A program made the translations under genes and the position numbers. From Prochlorococcus marinus str. MIT 0919 (lineage in GTDB: Bacteria > Cyanobacteriota > Cyanobacteriia > PCC-6307 > Cyanobiaceae), in assembly GCF_027359375.1 (NCBI RefSeq), contig NZ_CP114779.1, positions 124,001 to 188,000 of the forward strand: a stretch of 64,000 bases of DNA, written 5' to 3'. The notes beneath the pieces were generated by a model. It was not told where the DNA came from and ran no database searches. It saw nothing but the letters and a program-made list of their open reading frames with translations. Below are positions 27,013 through 35,616 of this stretch, in pieces; position 1 is the stretch's first letter; the number at the start of each line of letters is the position of its first letter.

Positions 27013-28590
27013 TTATCCATGAGAAGGCTCTTGTCCTCCTAGTCTTTCAAAAAGATCTAAACTTTCCTTATTAAGACCTATAACCTCAACTTTAGATCCT
27101 CCAAGACCAAGCTTTCTAATTATTTGATCAAGAGCAGCTACTCCACTTTGGTCCCATATATGTGCATTTGACATATCAATAGTTACTTTCTCTGGGTGAT
27201 CATGAGTGTCAAAGCCTTGTGCAAAATATATTTTACTTACAAAAAATAATTGCCCTGAAACCTTATATAAAATTTCTTCTTCATTAATTCTCTGCGATGT
27301 TACACTTATAACTTTTGCCACTTTTCTGCTAAATAGTATTCCTGCCAGCGCTACACCAGCAATAACACCAAGAGCAAGATTATGTGGAGTTGTTAACATC
27401 GTGACCGAAAATGTCATCAACATTACAGCAGTATCACTTCTGGGAATTTTTTTAATATTTTTAATACCATTTGTATCGGCTGTACTTATTGCAATTGTTA
27501 TCATTACAGCAACAAGAGCAGCCATAGGAATTTCTTTTAGCCATTGCTTACAAAGTAATATCAATATAAGAAGACTTATTCCCGATGAAAGTGTGGAAAG
27601 TCTTGACCTGCCACCATTTTCAGCATTCATTACTGATTGCCCTACAAGTGCACAGCCAGCCATTCCTCCAAATAAAGAAGAAATTATATTTGCTATCCCT
27701 TGTCCACGGGCTTCTATATTCTTATTAGAATTTGTGTCAGTTATATCATCTAAAATATCTTGTGTAAGAAATGTTTCCATCAGTCCTACTAATGAAATTG
27801 CAAGAGCAGTTGGAAGGACAATACCAAAGGTTTCAAGATTAAAAGGAACCTTCCCATTTGAGATTGATCCAAAAGGGATTGAAAAAGATGGCAAACCTGT
27901 TGGTAATTGGCCTAAATCTTTTACAGTTGGAATGTCTAGGTTAAGTCCTATAGATATTATAGTTAATACTAATATAGCAATTAACTGTGATGGGATTACT
28001 TTTGTTATCTTAGGTAGTCCATAAATAATAAATAGGCCAATTAGAACTAAAACCCACACTATAGGTATTTGCATCCCATGAGGTAAAACGTTATTCACAT
28101 TTTCGGTATGAATACTTTCCCCATAATGGAAATTCAGGCCTAACTGAGGAAGTTGGGCTTGAAAAATTAATAACGCTAATGCATTTACAAAACCGCTGAG
28201 AACTCCTGTTGGAACAAATCTCATTTGATATGCCAGTCGTAAATATCCCCATAGGATTTGAAAAACCCCAGTTAATAATCCAGCAGCGATCAAATATGAA
28301 AGTCCTAGACCTTCTCCTTGGGCATTCCCTGTGGCAACTACTCCAGTCATTAAAAGTGCTGTTGAACCAGTCGCAGAGGTAATCATTCCAATGCGCCCCC
28401 CCACCAGAGCGATTGTTATTGACAAACAAAAAGCACCAAATAGTCCTACCTCAGGATCTACTCCCGCTATCCCTGAGAATGCAATTGCCTCTGGAATCAT
28501 TGCGAAAGCGACAACAAGCCCTGACAAAATGTCTTGTTTGGGGTTTTGCAACCATTGTTTAATTAATGATTGATTGTTCTTCTGCGGCAT
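27013..28590 (-). CDS. SulP-family anion transporter (BicA-like or sulfate permease) with STAS domain
   Basis: A 525-aa membrane protein: [31 protein letters not shown] is the SulP entry motif, followed by 10-12 helices. The C-terminus is a STAS domain ([24 protein letters not shown]). In cyanobacteria this family includes the sodium-dependent bicarbonate transporter BicA and sulfate permeases. The frame is open to 28653, but the ATG at 28590 is preceded by a GAGAGGAAA site and avoids overlap with the upstream gene. Substrate: bicarbonate is plausible, not shown. Confidence 0.8.
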   Translation of the reverse strand: MPQKNNQSLIKQWLQNPKQDILSGLVVAFAMIPEAIAFSGIAGVDPEVGLFGAFCLSITIALVGGRIGMITSATGSTALLMTGVVATGNAQGEGLGLSYLIAAGLLTGVFQILWGYLRLAYQMRFVPTGVLSGFVNALALLIFQAQLPQLGLNFHYGESIHTENVNNVLPHGMQIPIVWVLVLIGLFIIYGLPKITKVIPSQLIAILVLTIISIGLNLDIPTVKDLGQLPTGLPSFSIPFGSISNGKVPFNLETFGIVLPTALAISLVGLMETFLTQDILDDITDTNSNKNIEARGQGIANIISSLFGGMAGCALVGQSVMNAENGGRSRLSTLSSGISLLILILLCKQWLKEIPMAALVAVMITIAISTADTNGIKNIKKIPRSDTAVMLMTFSVTMLTTPHNLALGVIAGVALAGILFSRKVAKVISVTSQRINEEEILYKVSGQLFFVSKIYFAQGFDTHDHPEKVTIDMSNAHIWDQSGVAALDQIIRKLGLGGSKVEVIGLNKESLDLFERLGGQEPSHG

Positions 28591-28621
28591 TAAAACATTT
28601 CCTCTCTCTTGAGACCGTATA

Positions 28622-29902
28622 TCAAAGAGGTGGCAAAATTTCTTTTGGATCAAAAGTTGATTTTATTTGCCGTAGTTCTGGAAGCCAATTTTTAAAAGCG
28701 CAATTTATTTCTTTTGCATGCCAAGGCAGATGATTATGAAGTTGGGCTAGATGAATTCCAGGGCAATAAGGCTCTAGTTTTTCCCATACATTTTCCATCC
28801 AAATGATGGCTTGGTCTCTTTCTCTTTTATTATTAGGTTCCCAAGATCCATTTATCCATGGCTTCCATGCTGATTCTCTATGTATAAAAGATGTCAAATT
28901 TTCAGCATTATTTATAGTTGACCCTCCTAATTGTTGAGCCGCTATGTAACAGAATTTGTTTGGTCGATTTCTTATCTCCTCTTCTATCATTTGCACCAGA
29001 ACATAAGAATGGCCCTTAAGAGAATTACTCAGAAGGCCAAGAACTTCTGAATAATATCTACTTATTACTTGATTATTTGAAATAGGTAACTCCATACCTT
29101 TAAAAGTAGATAGGCCATTTATTTTAGAAATTTTTAGATCTGATGTCTTCGGTAACTCCTTTACTATTATTTTCATATATTCTAATTCCTCCTTATTACT
29201 TACTTCAATTATTGCTAAACCCTTTATATAATCTGACCATATCCAGTTAAAGCTCGCATTATCAGGCCATAATTCAGCTTTTTCTATGATTTCTGCAAGT
29301 TGGTTGGAACTTATAGATGCCTCCCAAATATATATTGAATTAAGTTCATATGTTTTTAGTTTTACTTGGGTAACTATTGCTAGGAAAGGAGCAGCTCCAC
29401 ATAGACCTTTCCATTGTTTTTTCTCTAATTTACTTGAGTTTTGATCTGGTTTTATAATGTTGAATTTTTCTCCACCACCCCAAATACCATTAATTTCCAA
29501 AATATTATCTATGGCTAAACCATATTTCCTACTTGTAGGACTAATACCACCGGTTAAGATATATCCAAACCCTGTCAAACCTGATAAACCTGTTGGGAAG
29601 CTCCTGTTCTTGCTTTTCAGAAATTTTCCTAAATCTTGCATTCTTGTGCCTGGTTCTATAACAACTTCTTTCTTAAAATCAATATAATCAATTTCGGTAT
29701 AATTTTTTCGAAAGTCGATAGTTATATGTTCCTTTGCGGCACATCTACTTGAAGTGCCACCACTACATATCATTAATGGCTTTTTACAAAATTTATCTTT
29801 CTTTAAGTTTTCAATGAAATCATCATCAATATAATCAATTATTCCTTCTATATCATAGTCTTCTGCTTGTGTGTTAGGAACATTTAGTAGCTTTTTAATC
29901 AT
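28622..29902 (-). CDS. FAD-linked oxidase (FAD-binding_4 type)
   Basis: 426 aa. The PP-loop FAD-binding domain shows MICSGGTSSRC, VVIEPGTRMQDLGKFL, then SFPTGLSGLTGFGYILTGGISPTSRKYGLAIDNI. Substrate-binding and C-terminal domains follow (WLPELRQIKSTFDPKEILPPL is the typical end). Such enzymes oxidise lactones, glycolate or sugars; the substrate here is unknown. The stop is 31 bases before the SulP start, on the same strand, so the two may be co-transcribed. Confidence 0.8.
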   Translation of the reverse strand: MIKKLLNVPNTQAEDYDIEGIIDYIDDDFIENLKKDKFCKKPLMICSGGTSSRCAAKEHITIDFRKNYTEIDYIDFKKEVVIEPGTRMQDLGKFLKSKNRSFPTGLSGLTGFGYILTGGISPTSRKYGLAIDNILEINGIWGGGEKFNIIKPDQNSSKLEKKQWKGLCGAAPFLAIVTQVKLKTYELNSIYIWEASISSNQLAEIIEKAELWPDNASFNWIWSDYIKGLAIIEVSNKEELEYMKIIVKELPKTSDLKISKINGLSTFKGMELPISNNQVISRYYSEVLGLLSNSLKGHSYVLVQMIEEEIRNRPNKFCYIAAQQLGGSTINNAENLTSFIHRESAWKPWINGSWEPNNKRERDQAIIWMENVWEKLEPYCPGIHLAQLHNHLPWHAKEINCAFKNWLPELRQIKSTFDPKEILPPL

Positions 29903-29994
29903 TTTTCAATAATGCTATATGGAATACAAGAAATTTTGAAATTAGATTTTAATCTCTAATCGCGATAGATTAATAGATAGGTATTTTTGTTTTT

Positions 29995-31116
29995 TTGGCT
30001 CCCTCAGCTTTAGGTGATTTTGATTCTAATATTGGCATTTTGATTGTTGGTCATGGCAGTCGAAATAATTTGGCAATAAAGGAGTTTGCAGAGCTTGTTT
30101 CTCAGTTGAAATCTTTGCTTCCAGGCATCACTGTTGAATATGGATACCTTGAATTTGCAAAACCTGTAATTTCAGAGGCTTTAGACCGGCTTAGGAATAA
30201 ATCAATTAAGAAGGTTATTGCTATACCTTTAATGCTATTTGCTGCAGCACATGCAAAAAATGATATCCCTGCTCTGCTTAATTCATATTCACTTGAGCAT
30301 GACTTGGAAATTTGCTATGGACGCGAGTTGGGAATAAATAATTTGATGATTGGGGCAGCAGGTCAAAGAGTTTCCGAAGCAATTAGCTCTTCTTCTAATA
30401 ATTCTTTCCCAATAGAAAAAACACTATTAGTAGTTGTTGGAAGAGGCTCTTCTGACCCTGACGCAAATTCTAATGTCTCTAAAATTACAAGGCTTTTAGT
30501 GGAAGGTATGGGTTTTGGCTGGGGAGAGACAGTTTTCTCAGGAGTTACATTCCCATTAGTTGAACCAGGGCTAAGGCATTCACTTAAGTTGGATTTCCCC
30601 AGGATTGTCGTGTTCCCATACTTTCTTTTCTCTGGGGTTCTTGTAAGTAGGATAAGAAACCAAACGCTTATGGTTGCAAGGGATCATCCCACGTTTGAAT
30701 TTTTAAATGCAAAATATTTAGGCAGTCACTATTTAGTCCTAGAGACAATATTGGAAAGAATAAACGAGGTTCTGAATGGAAATAATTCTATGAATTGCTC
30801 ACTTTGCAAATACAGGTCAAATTTATTGGGTTTTGAGCACGAAGTAGGATTCCCCCAAAAAAGTCATCATCACCATGTTGAAGGGGTTTCAGATGGATGC
30901 ATTCTTTGCGAAGAAGAATGCACAGGAGAATGCGAATTAAAAGTTCCACCAAGCAGCCATGACCATGACCATGACCATGACCATGACCATGACCATGACC
31001 ATGACCATGACCATGACCATGACCATGACCATGACCATGAACGAATGCCTTATCCAAACTCAGAGCATCCACTTGGTCCTGTCACGCTTCGCCATCCAAA
31101 GCAAACCAAAATATGA
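29995..31116 (+). CDS. cbiX: CbiX/SirB-like chelatase with a His-Asp repeat tail
   Basis: A long form of the sirohydrochlorin metal-chelatase family (CbiX/SirB), with two chelatase halves: ILIVGHGSRNNLAIKEF with AIPLMLFAAAHAKNDIP, and LLVVVGRGSSDPDANSN with VVFPYFLFSGVLVSRI. The catalytic His is in the first GHGSR. The C-terminal third has SHHHHVEG, CILCEEECTGEC and thirteen His-Asp pairs (30961-31038), a likely metal (Co or Ni) reservoir. Cobalt chelation into sirohydrochlorin for vitamin B12 or iron for siroheme are both possible. TTG start. No other cob genes nearby. Confidence 0.85.
   Translation: MAPSALGDFDSNIGILIVGHGSRNNLAIKEFAELVSQLKSLLPGITVEYGYLEFAKPVISEALDRLRNKSIKKVIAIPLMLFAAAHAKNDIPALLNSYSLEHDLEICYGRELGINNLMIGAAGQRVSEAISSSSNNSFPIEKTLLVVVGRGSSDPDANSNVSKITRLLVEGMGFGWGETVFSGVTFPLVEPGLRHSLKLDFPRIVVFPYFLFSGVLVSRIRNQTLMVARDHPTFEFLNAKYLGSHYLVLETILERINEVLNGNNSMNCSLCKYRSNLLGFEHEVGFPQKSHHHHVEGVSDGCILCEEECTGECELKVPPSSHDHDHDHDHDHDHDHDHDHDHDHDHDHERMPYPNSEHPLGPVTLRHPKQTKI
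30961..31038 (+). repeat. 13 tandem copies of GACCAT encoding (Asp-His)n
   Basis: Thirteen perfect hexamers in phase within the cbiX tail. Perfect hexamers change copy number by replication slippage without breaking the frame. Shadow frames over it code for HG or MT repeats and are not genes. Confidence 0.9.
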
Positions 31117-31506
31117 AGAGAATAGGTATAAATGCCTGCCTCACCTGTCTCTTTCTTGCATGCGTCGCAATGGACTCGTTAGTTATAAGTATGACTAATC
31201 TTTTATTTATAAATGATTTCCCCAGCCTCTTCCACAGATAATTAGGGGTTTTCCACGAGTATTTTCGCAAGAGACCTTTAAAACTGTTCAGCTGTGGTTT
31301 TTAGAACAAGTTTCAATGATGCTTGACATCCTTAGAAATTTTTTTTTTTGCTCAGTTGATATTTTGCTTGTCATCTAAAAAGCTTGTAATAACAATCGTT
31401 CTTATTCAGTCTCCCTTGTCTCGCTAATGTTTTTTTTATCTTTGACGCATGAGCCAACTTTGAGGATCCTTGATGGAGAATTTTTTTAGAAGCACTTTTA
31501 AGTTCA
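31117..31506. other. gap with DnaA-box-like sites
   Basis: 390 bases without a plausible gene. Three near-matches to the DnaA consensus (TTWTNCACA) are clustered: TCTTCCACA (31228-31236), TTTTCCACG (31249-31257), and the inverse of AAAACCACA (31293-31301). T-runs follow near 31340 and 31430. No dnaA or dnaN gene is near, so I do not call it oriC. Confidence 0.4.
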
Positions 31507-31806
31507 ATGGAATTAAACCAATTGGAAAGCTTGACTGAAGTATCAGATGCACCTCTAGAAAGCTTGACTGAAGTATCAGATTTATCTCTTCCTGAAATTG
31601 AGATAAACGAATGTATAAGTATTGAGACTGAAATACCTGAGGCGCTATATCAAGGCATGAAGGAATTTATTGGCGATAATCCCAATTGGGACCAATACAG
31701 TGTTATGAGTTCTGCTTTGGCAAACTTCTTATTCCAGAGCGGTTGTGATGATAGGAGTGTGACGGAGAGATATCTAAATGATTTGTTTAAGCTTTCAAAT
31801 CCTTAG
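31507..31806 (+). CDS. DUF2811 family protein
   Basis: 99 aa. The C-terminal 60 residues match the DUF2811 pattern (EIPEALYQGMKEFIGDNPNWDQYSV..SALANFLFQ..DDRSVTERYLNDLF). Before it lies an internal duplication: LESLTEVSDAP followed by LESLTEVSDLS. Function unknown; the family is limited to cyanobacteria. Its 3' end overlaps the convergent GMC gene by 20 bases. Confidence 0.75.
   Translation: MELNQLESLTEVSDAPLESLTEVSDLSLPEIEINECISIETEIPEALYQGMKEFIGDNPNWDQYSVMSSALANFLFQSGCDDRSVTERYLNDLFKLSNP
31525..31581 (+). repeat. 24-bp direct repeat, period 33
   Basis: Two identical 24-base copies (31525-31548 and 31558-31581), each containing GAAAGCTTGACTGAAGTATC, in the 5' end of the DUF2811 gene. The identity of both copies at DNA level indicates a recent in-frame duplication of 11 codons. 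Confidence 0.9.
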
Positions 31807-33436
31807 TGGCTTGAATACATGCTCTTCTTGTGATTGCCATCATTGTCAGAGTAGGGCTTTGCCAAGATGAGGTTGTCCAGCATGAACCATCTACCACAAG
31901 TACATTTGAAAAGTTCCATAATCTATTGAAAGGATCTAAAACACTAGATGAAGGATTTTCACCCATAGGTGCTCCTCCAACTTCATGTATGTAGTACCCA
32001 GGAGGAGGAGGCGCTTTTTGAATTGCCAAAGCTTTATCCATGATTGGACTAATAAAAGGCATCATCACAAGCTCTTTTAAAGGAAATATTTCACCGCCAG
32101 CAGCTGAGATTGTTCTTTCTATTGTTTTATTTATATGGTTAACCATTTTTAATTCGTTCTGTCGCCATTCAACGTTTATTTTTGGAATGGGGATGCCCCA
32201 CTTATCAAGTTTATTTGAGAGAGTAACCTTATTCTCTTCATATGGAAGTACCTCTCCATGACCAATTAAAAATCCAATTTTTGCATTAGGACGCTTTTTT
32301 AATATTTCCGGAGGTTCGAATCGACCTATGGCTCCCCAAATACCGTAACCTCTTATGAAATCAATTTCATTATGGGGGTCTAATTTGCTCCCAAAAGGAA
32401 TAAAAAAACTACCAGCTCCAGAAAGCGGAGTATTTGTTTTGTATATTTTATTAGGAGTTGAATTTTTATTTGAAAATGAGAAAAATCTACAGCTAGAAAT
32501 ATGGTCCATCAAGTAACAACCTAATTTCCCAGATTCATCTATTAATTCTTTTTTAGAACACTTTTCTTGTGAATTCAGTAGAAATCTTAAGCTCTGAATA
32601 GTTGAACCACACAAAACTATTAGTTTCCCTTTCAGTATTCTCCTAGAAAAATTTTTAACATCTACTACTATTATACCTTTGGCAGACTTTTCTGATTTTT
32701 CTATTATTAAGGAATCAGCTATATGGTTTGTAAGCAATTCTACTTTTCCAGTTTCCAATGCTCTTTTCAATGTACTTCCTAAGCTGCTTGATCTAGGCCA
32801 ATGATTATTTGCAACGGAATGAACATCAAAACCTCTAGAGTGGATTACTGGATAACCGAGCTTTGATCTCACCTCTTCAGCAAAAAATGACTCTTCAGGG
32901 GTAAAAGGTAAGTTGTTAATAAAATTTCCATCTGGTATCTGCTCTAGACCATCTTTACTTCCATGTACTTGAAGAAGATTCTCTAATTCATCATAGTGAG
33001 GCTCTAGGTCTTTATAACCGATAGGCCATTCTGAGCCAAAACCATCCTTGGTGGCTGCTTTAAGATCATCATTGGAGAGTCTGAGAGTAATTCCTCCCCA
33101 AGTAAGACTTCTTCCACCTACTTGTCTTCCTTGAGTCCAAATAAAAGGTTTTGATGCAGGGTGAAAATAAGGATTATCTTTTTCATTCATATATAAAGAT
33201 GGATTAGCTTTCCAATAGCCTGGGTGTTGGATTTGTACTCGATGTTTTCCATTTATAATTCCTAAAAACCTTTTTAATGTATTTACTGGCTCTGCACCCA
33301 TGGCCTCTTTGAGAGTGAGTTTAGGACCAGCTTCTACTACTAGAACTCTTATGCCTGCATTGGCTAGTGTGAGGGCAGCAACACCTCCGGTAGCACCCGA
33401 ACCAATCACTATTGCTTCGTATTGATGTTCAATCAC
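31787..33436 (-). CDS. GMC-type flavin oxidoreductase
   Basis: 549 aa. The N-terminus AIVIGSGATGGVAALTLANAGIRVLVVEAG is the FAD-binding GxGxxG site, QGRQVGGRSLTWGGITLRLS is the GMC signature, and near the C-terminus NVLVVDGSCWTTSSWQSPTLTMMAI closes the FAD site. The His in YYIHEVGGAPMG is likely catalytic. Such enzymes oxidise alcohols, sugars or sterols; no substrate is predictable. Convergent overlap with the DUF2811 gene. Confidence 0.85.
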   Translation of the reverse strand: MIEHQYEAIVIGSGATGGVAALTLANAGIRVLVVEAGPKLTLKEAMGAEPVNTLKRFLGIINGKHRVQIQHPGYWKANPSLYMNEKDNPYFHPASKPFIWTQGRQVGGRSLTWGGITLRLSNDDLKAATKDGFGSEWPIGYKDLEPHYDELENLLQVHGSKDGLEQIPDGNFINNLPFTPEESFFAEEVRSKLGYPVIHSRGFDVHSVANNHWPRSSSLGSTLKRALETGKVELLTNHIADSLIIEKSEKSAKGIIVVDVKNFSRRILKGKLIVLCGSTIQSLRFLLNSQEKCSKKELIDESGKLGCYLMDHISSCRFFSFSNKNSTPNKIYKTNTPLSGAGSFFIPFGSKLDPHNEIDFIRGYGIWGAIGRFEPPEILKKRPNAKIGFLIGHGEVLPYEENKVTLSNKLDKWGIPIPKINVEWRQNELKMVNHINKTIERTISAAGGEIFPLKELVMMPFISPIMDKALAIQKAPPPPGYYIHEVGGAPMGENPSSSVLDPFNRLWNFSNVLVVDGSCWTTSSWQSPTLTMMAITRRACIQATKDLKA

Positions 33437-33556
33437 AATTTATATGCGGGATTTACTGCTGACCTTTAAGGTTATTTCTATGGTACTTCTTATTAAATAA
33501 TCCAAGAACAATTTTATAATAATAAATCACTTTTGCTTAAAAACACTTAATTCAAA

Positions 33557-33859
33557 TTAGCTTCTCCCTAGCCAAGATGGTGCACCCATGAACCAGTCTC
33601 CAAGATCTTCTTGATCTGGTTTGTAATAAGAATTTGGTTCAGATGAACATAAATCAAGGTTTTGAATTAAATCATCTACTGAATCTCTACTTCTATCATC
33701 TAATTGCATCCTTTGAGCACGCCTTAACCAAGAACTAACTGATTGATCTTTATCTGCAACTCTTTGAACTAAAAGCCTTTCCTCGAGGTTTATAGATTCT
33801 CCACGAGAAATTCTGTTCAGGATATCTTTTAATTCTTTAAGAGTTGATGGGGAAAGCAT
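33557..33859 (-). CDS. conserved hypothetical protein, 100 aa
   Basis: A soluble, helical protein (LKELKDILNRISRGESINLEER, WLRRAQRMQLDDRSRD) with a Trp-rich end (DWFMGAPSWLGRS). No known domain. ATG start; single gene. Looks like a conserved picocyanobacterial hypothetical. Confidence 0.6.
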   Translation of the reverse strand: MLSPSTLKELKDILNRISRGESINLEERLLVQRVADKDQSVSSWLRRAQRMQLDDRSRDSVDDLIQNLDLCSSEPNSYYKPDQEDLGDWFMGAPSWLGRS

Positions 33860-34024
33860 CTGAAGTTTTTTTATAGTTTTAGCGGATCCTTATGTAATTG
33901 TTAACAAGATTTATATATTTATTTCAGATTCTTTAGTAACTAGTTATGTTGTAGTCAAAATTAAATACCTGTATTGTGCTAATGAAGCTAAAAATCGATT
34001 AGCTTCTGTAAAACTGTTGCTTTC

Positions 34025-34507
34025 ATGATAAATAGATTCTTTTGCATTTTCCTGATTTTATTTTTATTCATACCGTTCAAGCCCGTCTTAGCCCTAGAGA
34101 ATGATTATGGGAAGCAGTCTTTGGTAGGAGCTGACTTTTCTAATACTGACCTTAGAGGGGCAACTTTTTATCTAACTAATTTGCAAAATGCCAATCTTTC
34201 GGGAAGTGATCTAGAAGGTGCCAGTCTTTTTGGAGCAAAGTTGCAAGATACTGATTTGAGTAACGCTAATTTGCGCAATGCAACTCTTGATTCTGCCTTT
34301 TTAGAAGGCACTAATTTAAGCAATGCTTTCCTGGAAGACGCATTTGCATTTAGTACTCGCTTTAAAAATGTCAATATATCTGGAAGTGACTTTACTAATG
34401 TTTTAATAACTGGAGAAGAACATAAGTATCTATGTTCAATAGCAAATGGAGTAAACCCTGTAAGTAATAAAAAAACTATAGATACCCTTGACTGTAATAC
34501 TCAATAG
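34025..34507 (+). CDS. secreted pentapeptide-repeat protein
   Basis: A signal peptide (MINRFFCIFLILFLFIPFKPVLA) is followed by about 14 A(D/N)LxX repeats, e.g. GADFSNTDLRGATF and ANLSGSDLEGASL (residues 35-125), forming a right-handed beta-helix. The C-terminus has two Cys (YLCSIANG ... LDCNTQ), which could form a disulfide as in lumenal pentapeptide proteins. Thylakoid lumen or periplasm location is inferred. Function unknown. Confidence 0.8.
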   Translation: MINRFFCIFLILFLFIPFKPVLALENDYGKQSLVGADFSNTDLRGATFYLTNLQNANLSGSDLEGASLFGAKLQDTDLSNANLRNATLDSAFLEGTNLSNAFLEDAFAFSTRFKNVNISGSDFTNVLITGEEHKYLCSIANGVNPVSNKKTIDTLDCNTQ

Positions 34508-34529
34508 ATAAAGATAGTTTCTTTCAAAT

Positions 34530-34925
34530 CTAAGAAGCATATAATTTCTTTTTATATGTATTATTGTTGATTCCTACAGGCCAACCTAGTAAACTTAGAA
34601 TTTTTAAAGTATTTTTACTATAATTATCATCTAGGATTCCAGAATCAGGAACTGTCTCTTTGATTGTTATTTTAATTAAGTCATATTCCCTTTTTGTTCC
34701 AATTCTTTGATCTACTAACTCATAGTTGATATCCTCTTTAATGATTTTGTTAAGACTGTGGATATTATCTGCATAACCAATTCTTATCATATCCTTGTCT
34801 TTAATATATAGGCTATATAAAATTACATTGTTTTTAGATTTTTTCTTGTTTCTATATACGTTTATATGTGCAATGCTTTGCATTACAGGTTTGATTAAGG
34901 CTCTTTGATATAACTGATATTTCAT
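34530..34925 (-). CDS. protein with a degenerate GIY-YIG/T5orf172-like domain
   Basis: 131 aa. The stretch VILYSLYIKDKDMIRIGYADNIHSLNKIIKED resembles the start of the GIY-YIG-related domain at 11079-11630, without the membrane part. The rest has no match I recognise. It begins 9 bases after the RHH-like gene ends and is likely its operon partner. Confidence 0.5.
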   Translation of the reverse strand: MKYQLYQRALIKPVMQSIAHINVYRNKKKSKNNVILYSLYIKDKDMIRIGYADNIHSLNKIIKEDINYELVDQRIGTKREYDLIKITIKETVPDSGILDDNYSKNTLKILSLLGWPVGINNNTYKKKLYAS

Positions 34926-34934
34926 TGGTTTTGT

Positions 34935-35435
34935 TTACCTTTCTACAAGAATAGATTCGTAATTTTCCAATGCATTGTTTATCTCGGCCAATGCTATCCT
35001 TCTCTCGCATGCTATGTCATATCTTTTCATGGCTGCTGAAGGAATTGATCCCTTGCTTTGAATTGCTCGCAAACCTGTTTCTAGACATTGCAAAGCAACA
35101 CTGGAAAGATCTCTGCCTTCCGCAGCCGCCCAAGCTTTCATTAAATAATTCAGACTTGCAGGAATTGAGACTTGAAGTTTATAAGAATTGGGAGTGCTAA
35201 GTGATAAATCATCTAAGGAGTTCTCTATTTTTACAAACTCATTTTTTATAGTTCTTTTAAGACATTTAGCTTTTTTCTCTGCTAAGTCTTTTTCATTGGT
35301 TTCAAGAGACGCTTCGAGAGAATAAATCTCTTTCTCGGCCTCTGCTACTGCGGCTAGAGCCCACAAGGAAATTTCTTTAGAAAGAATAGTGCTACCAAGC
35401 CACTCTTCCTTTGATTTTTTCCAGCTTCTTTCCAT
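34935..35435 (-). CDS. putative ribbon-helix-helix protein
   Basis: 166 aa. A central helical region (EKEIYSLEASLETNEKDLAEKKAKCLKRT) precedes a ribbon-helix-helix-like stretch: YKLQVSIPASLNYLMKAWAA AEGRDLSSVALQCLETGLRA (residues about 88-127). That pattern (beta-strand LQVSIP, then two helices) resembles MetJ/Arc DNA-binding folds. A DNA-binding role is inference. ATG start, followed by the T5orf172-like gene. Confidence 0.55.
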   Translation of the reverse strand: MERSWKKSKEEWLGSTILSKEISLWALAAVAEAEKEIYSLEASLETNEKDLAEKKAKCLKRTIKNEFVKIENSLDDLSLSTPNSYKLQVSIPASLNYLMKAWAAAEGRDLSSVALQCLETGLRAIQSKGSIPSAAMKRYDIACERRIALAEINNALENYESILVER

Positions 35436-35517
35436 AAACGAATCGAGCTATTTTAATTCTATTGGATTCTAATTAGATTGTCCATAGAGTCTGTATCCAT
35501 TCTAGCCAGATGCCAAA

Positions 35518-35567
35518 ATATTTTACGCTTAAAGGCTCTGGGGATGACCGTTGAAGGCGTAAAATAT
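35518..35567. promoter_or_regulatory. 11-bp inverted repeat before the NmrA-like gene
   Basis: ATATTTTACGC (35518-35528) and GCGTAAAATAT (35557-35567) are exact inverses separated by 28 bases, 49 bases upstream of the TTG start at 35617. A wide-spaced operator or a 5'-leader stem are both possible. Confidence 0.45.
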
Positions 35568-35616
35568 GATTTCGCGGTTCCGTTATATTCCCTTTATATT
35601 TTAGGCTCCTTTCTCT

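Noticed and set aside
27206-28024. 272-codon plus-strand frame opposite the SulP gene
   Set aside because: Long shadow frame in a gene with strong SulP and STAS motifs; rich in Ser/Ile/Thr/Ala runs.
30788-31198. HG-repeat and MT-repeat frames over the GACCAT array
   Set aside because: They exist only because a hexamer repeat keeps all frames open; the CbiX tail is the coding one.
31200-31320. Replication origin
   Set aside because: DnaA-box-like sites occur, but no dnaA/dnaN and no AT-rich unwinding pattern next to them can be asserted.
32300-32330. GGTTCGAATCG stretch resembling a tRNA T-loop
   Set aside because: It lies inside the GMC oxidoreductase coding region and no other cloverleaf arms are present.
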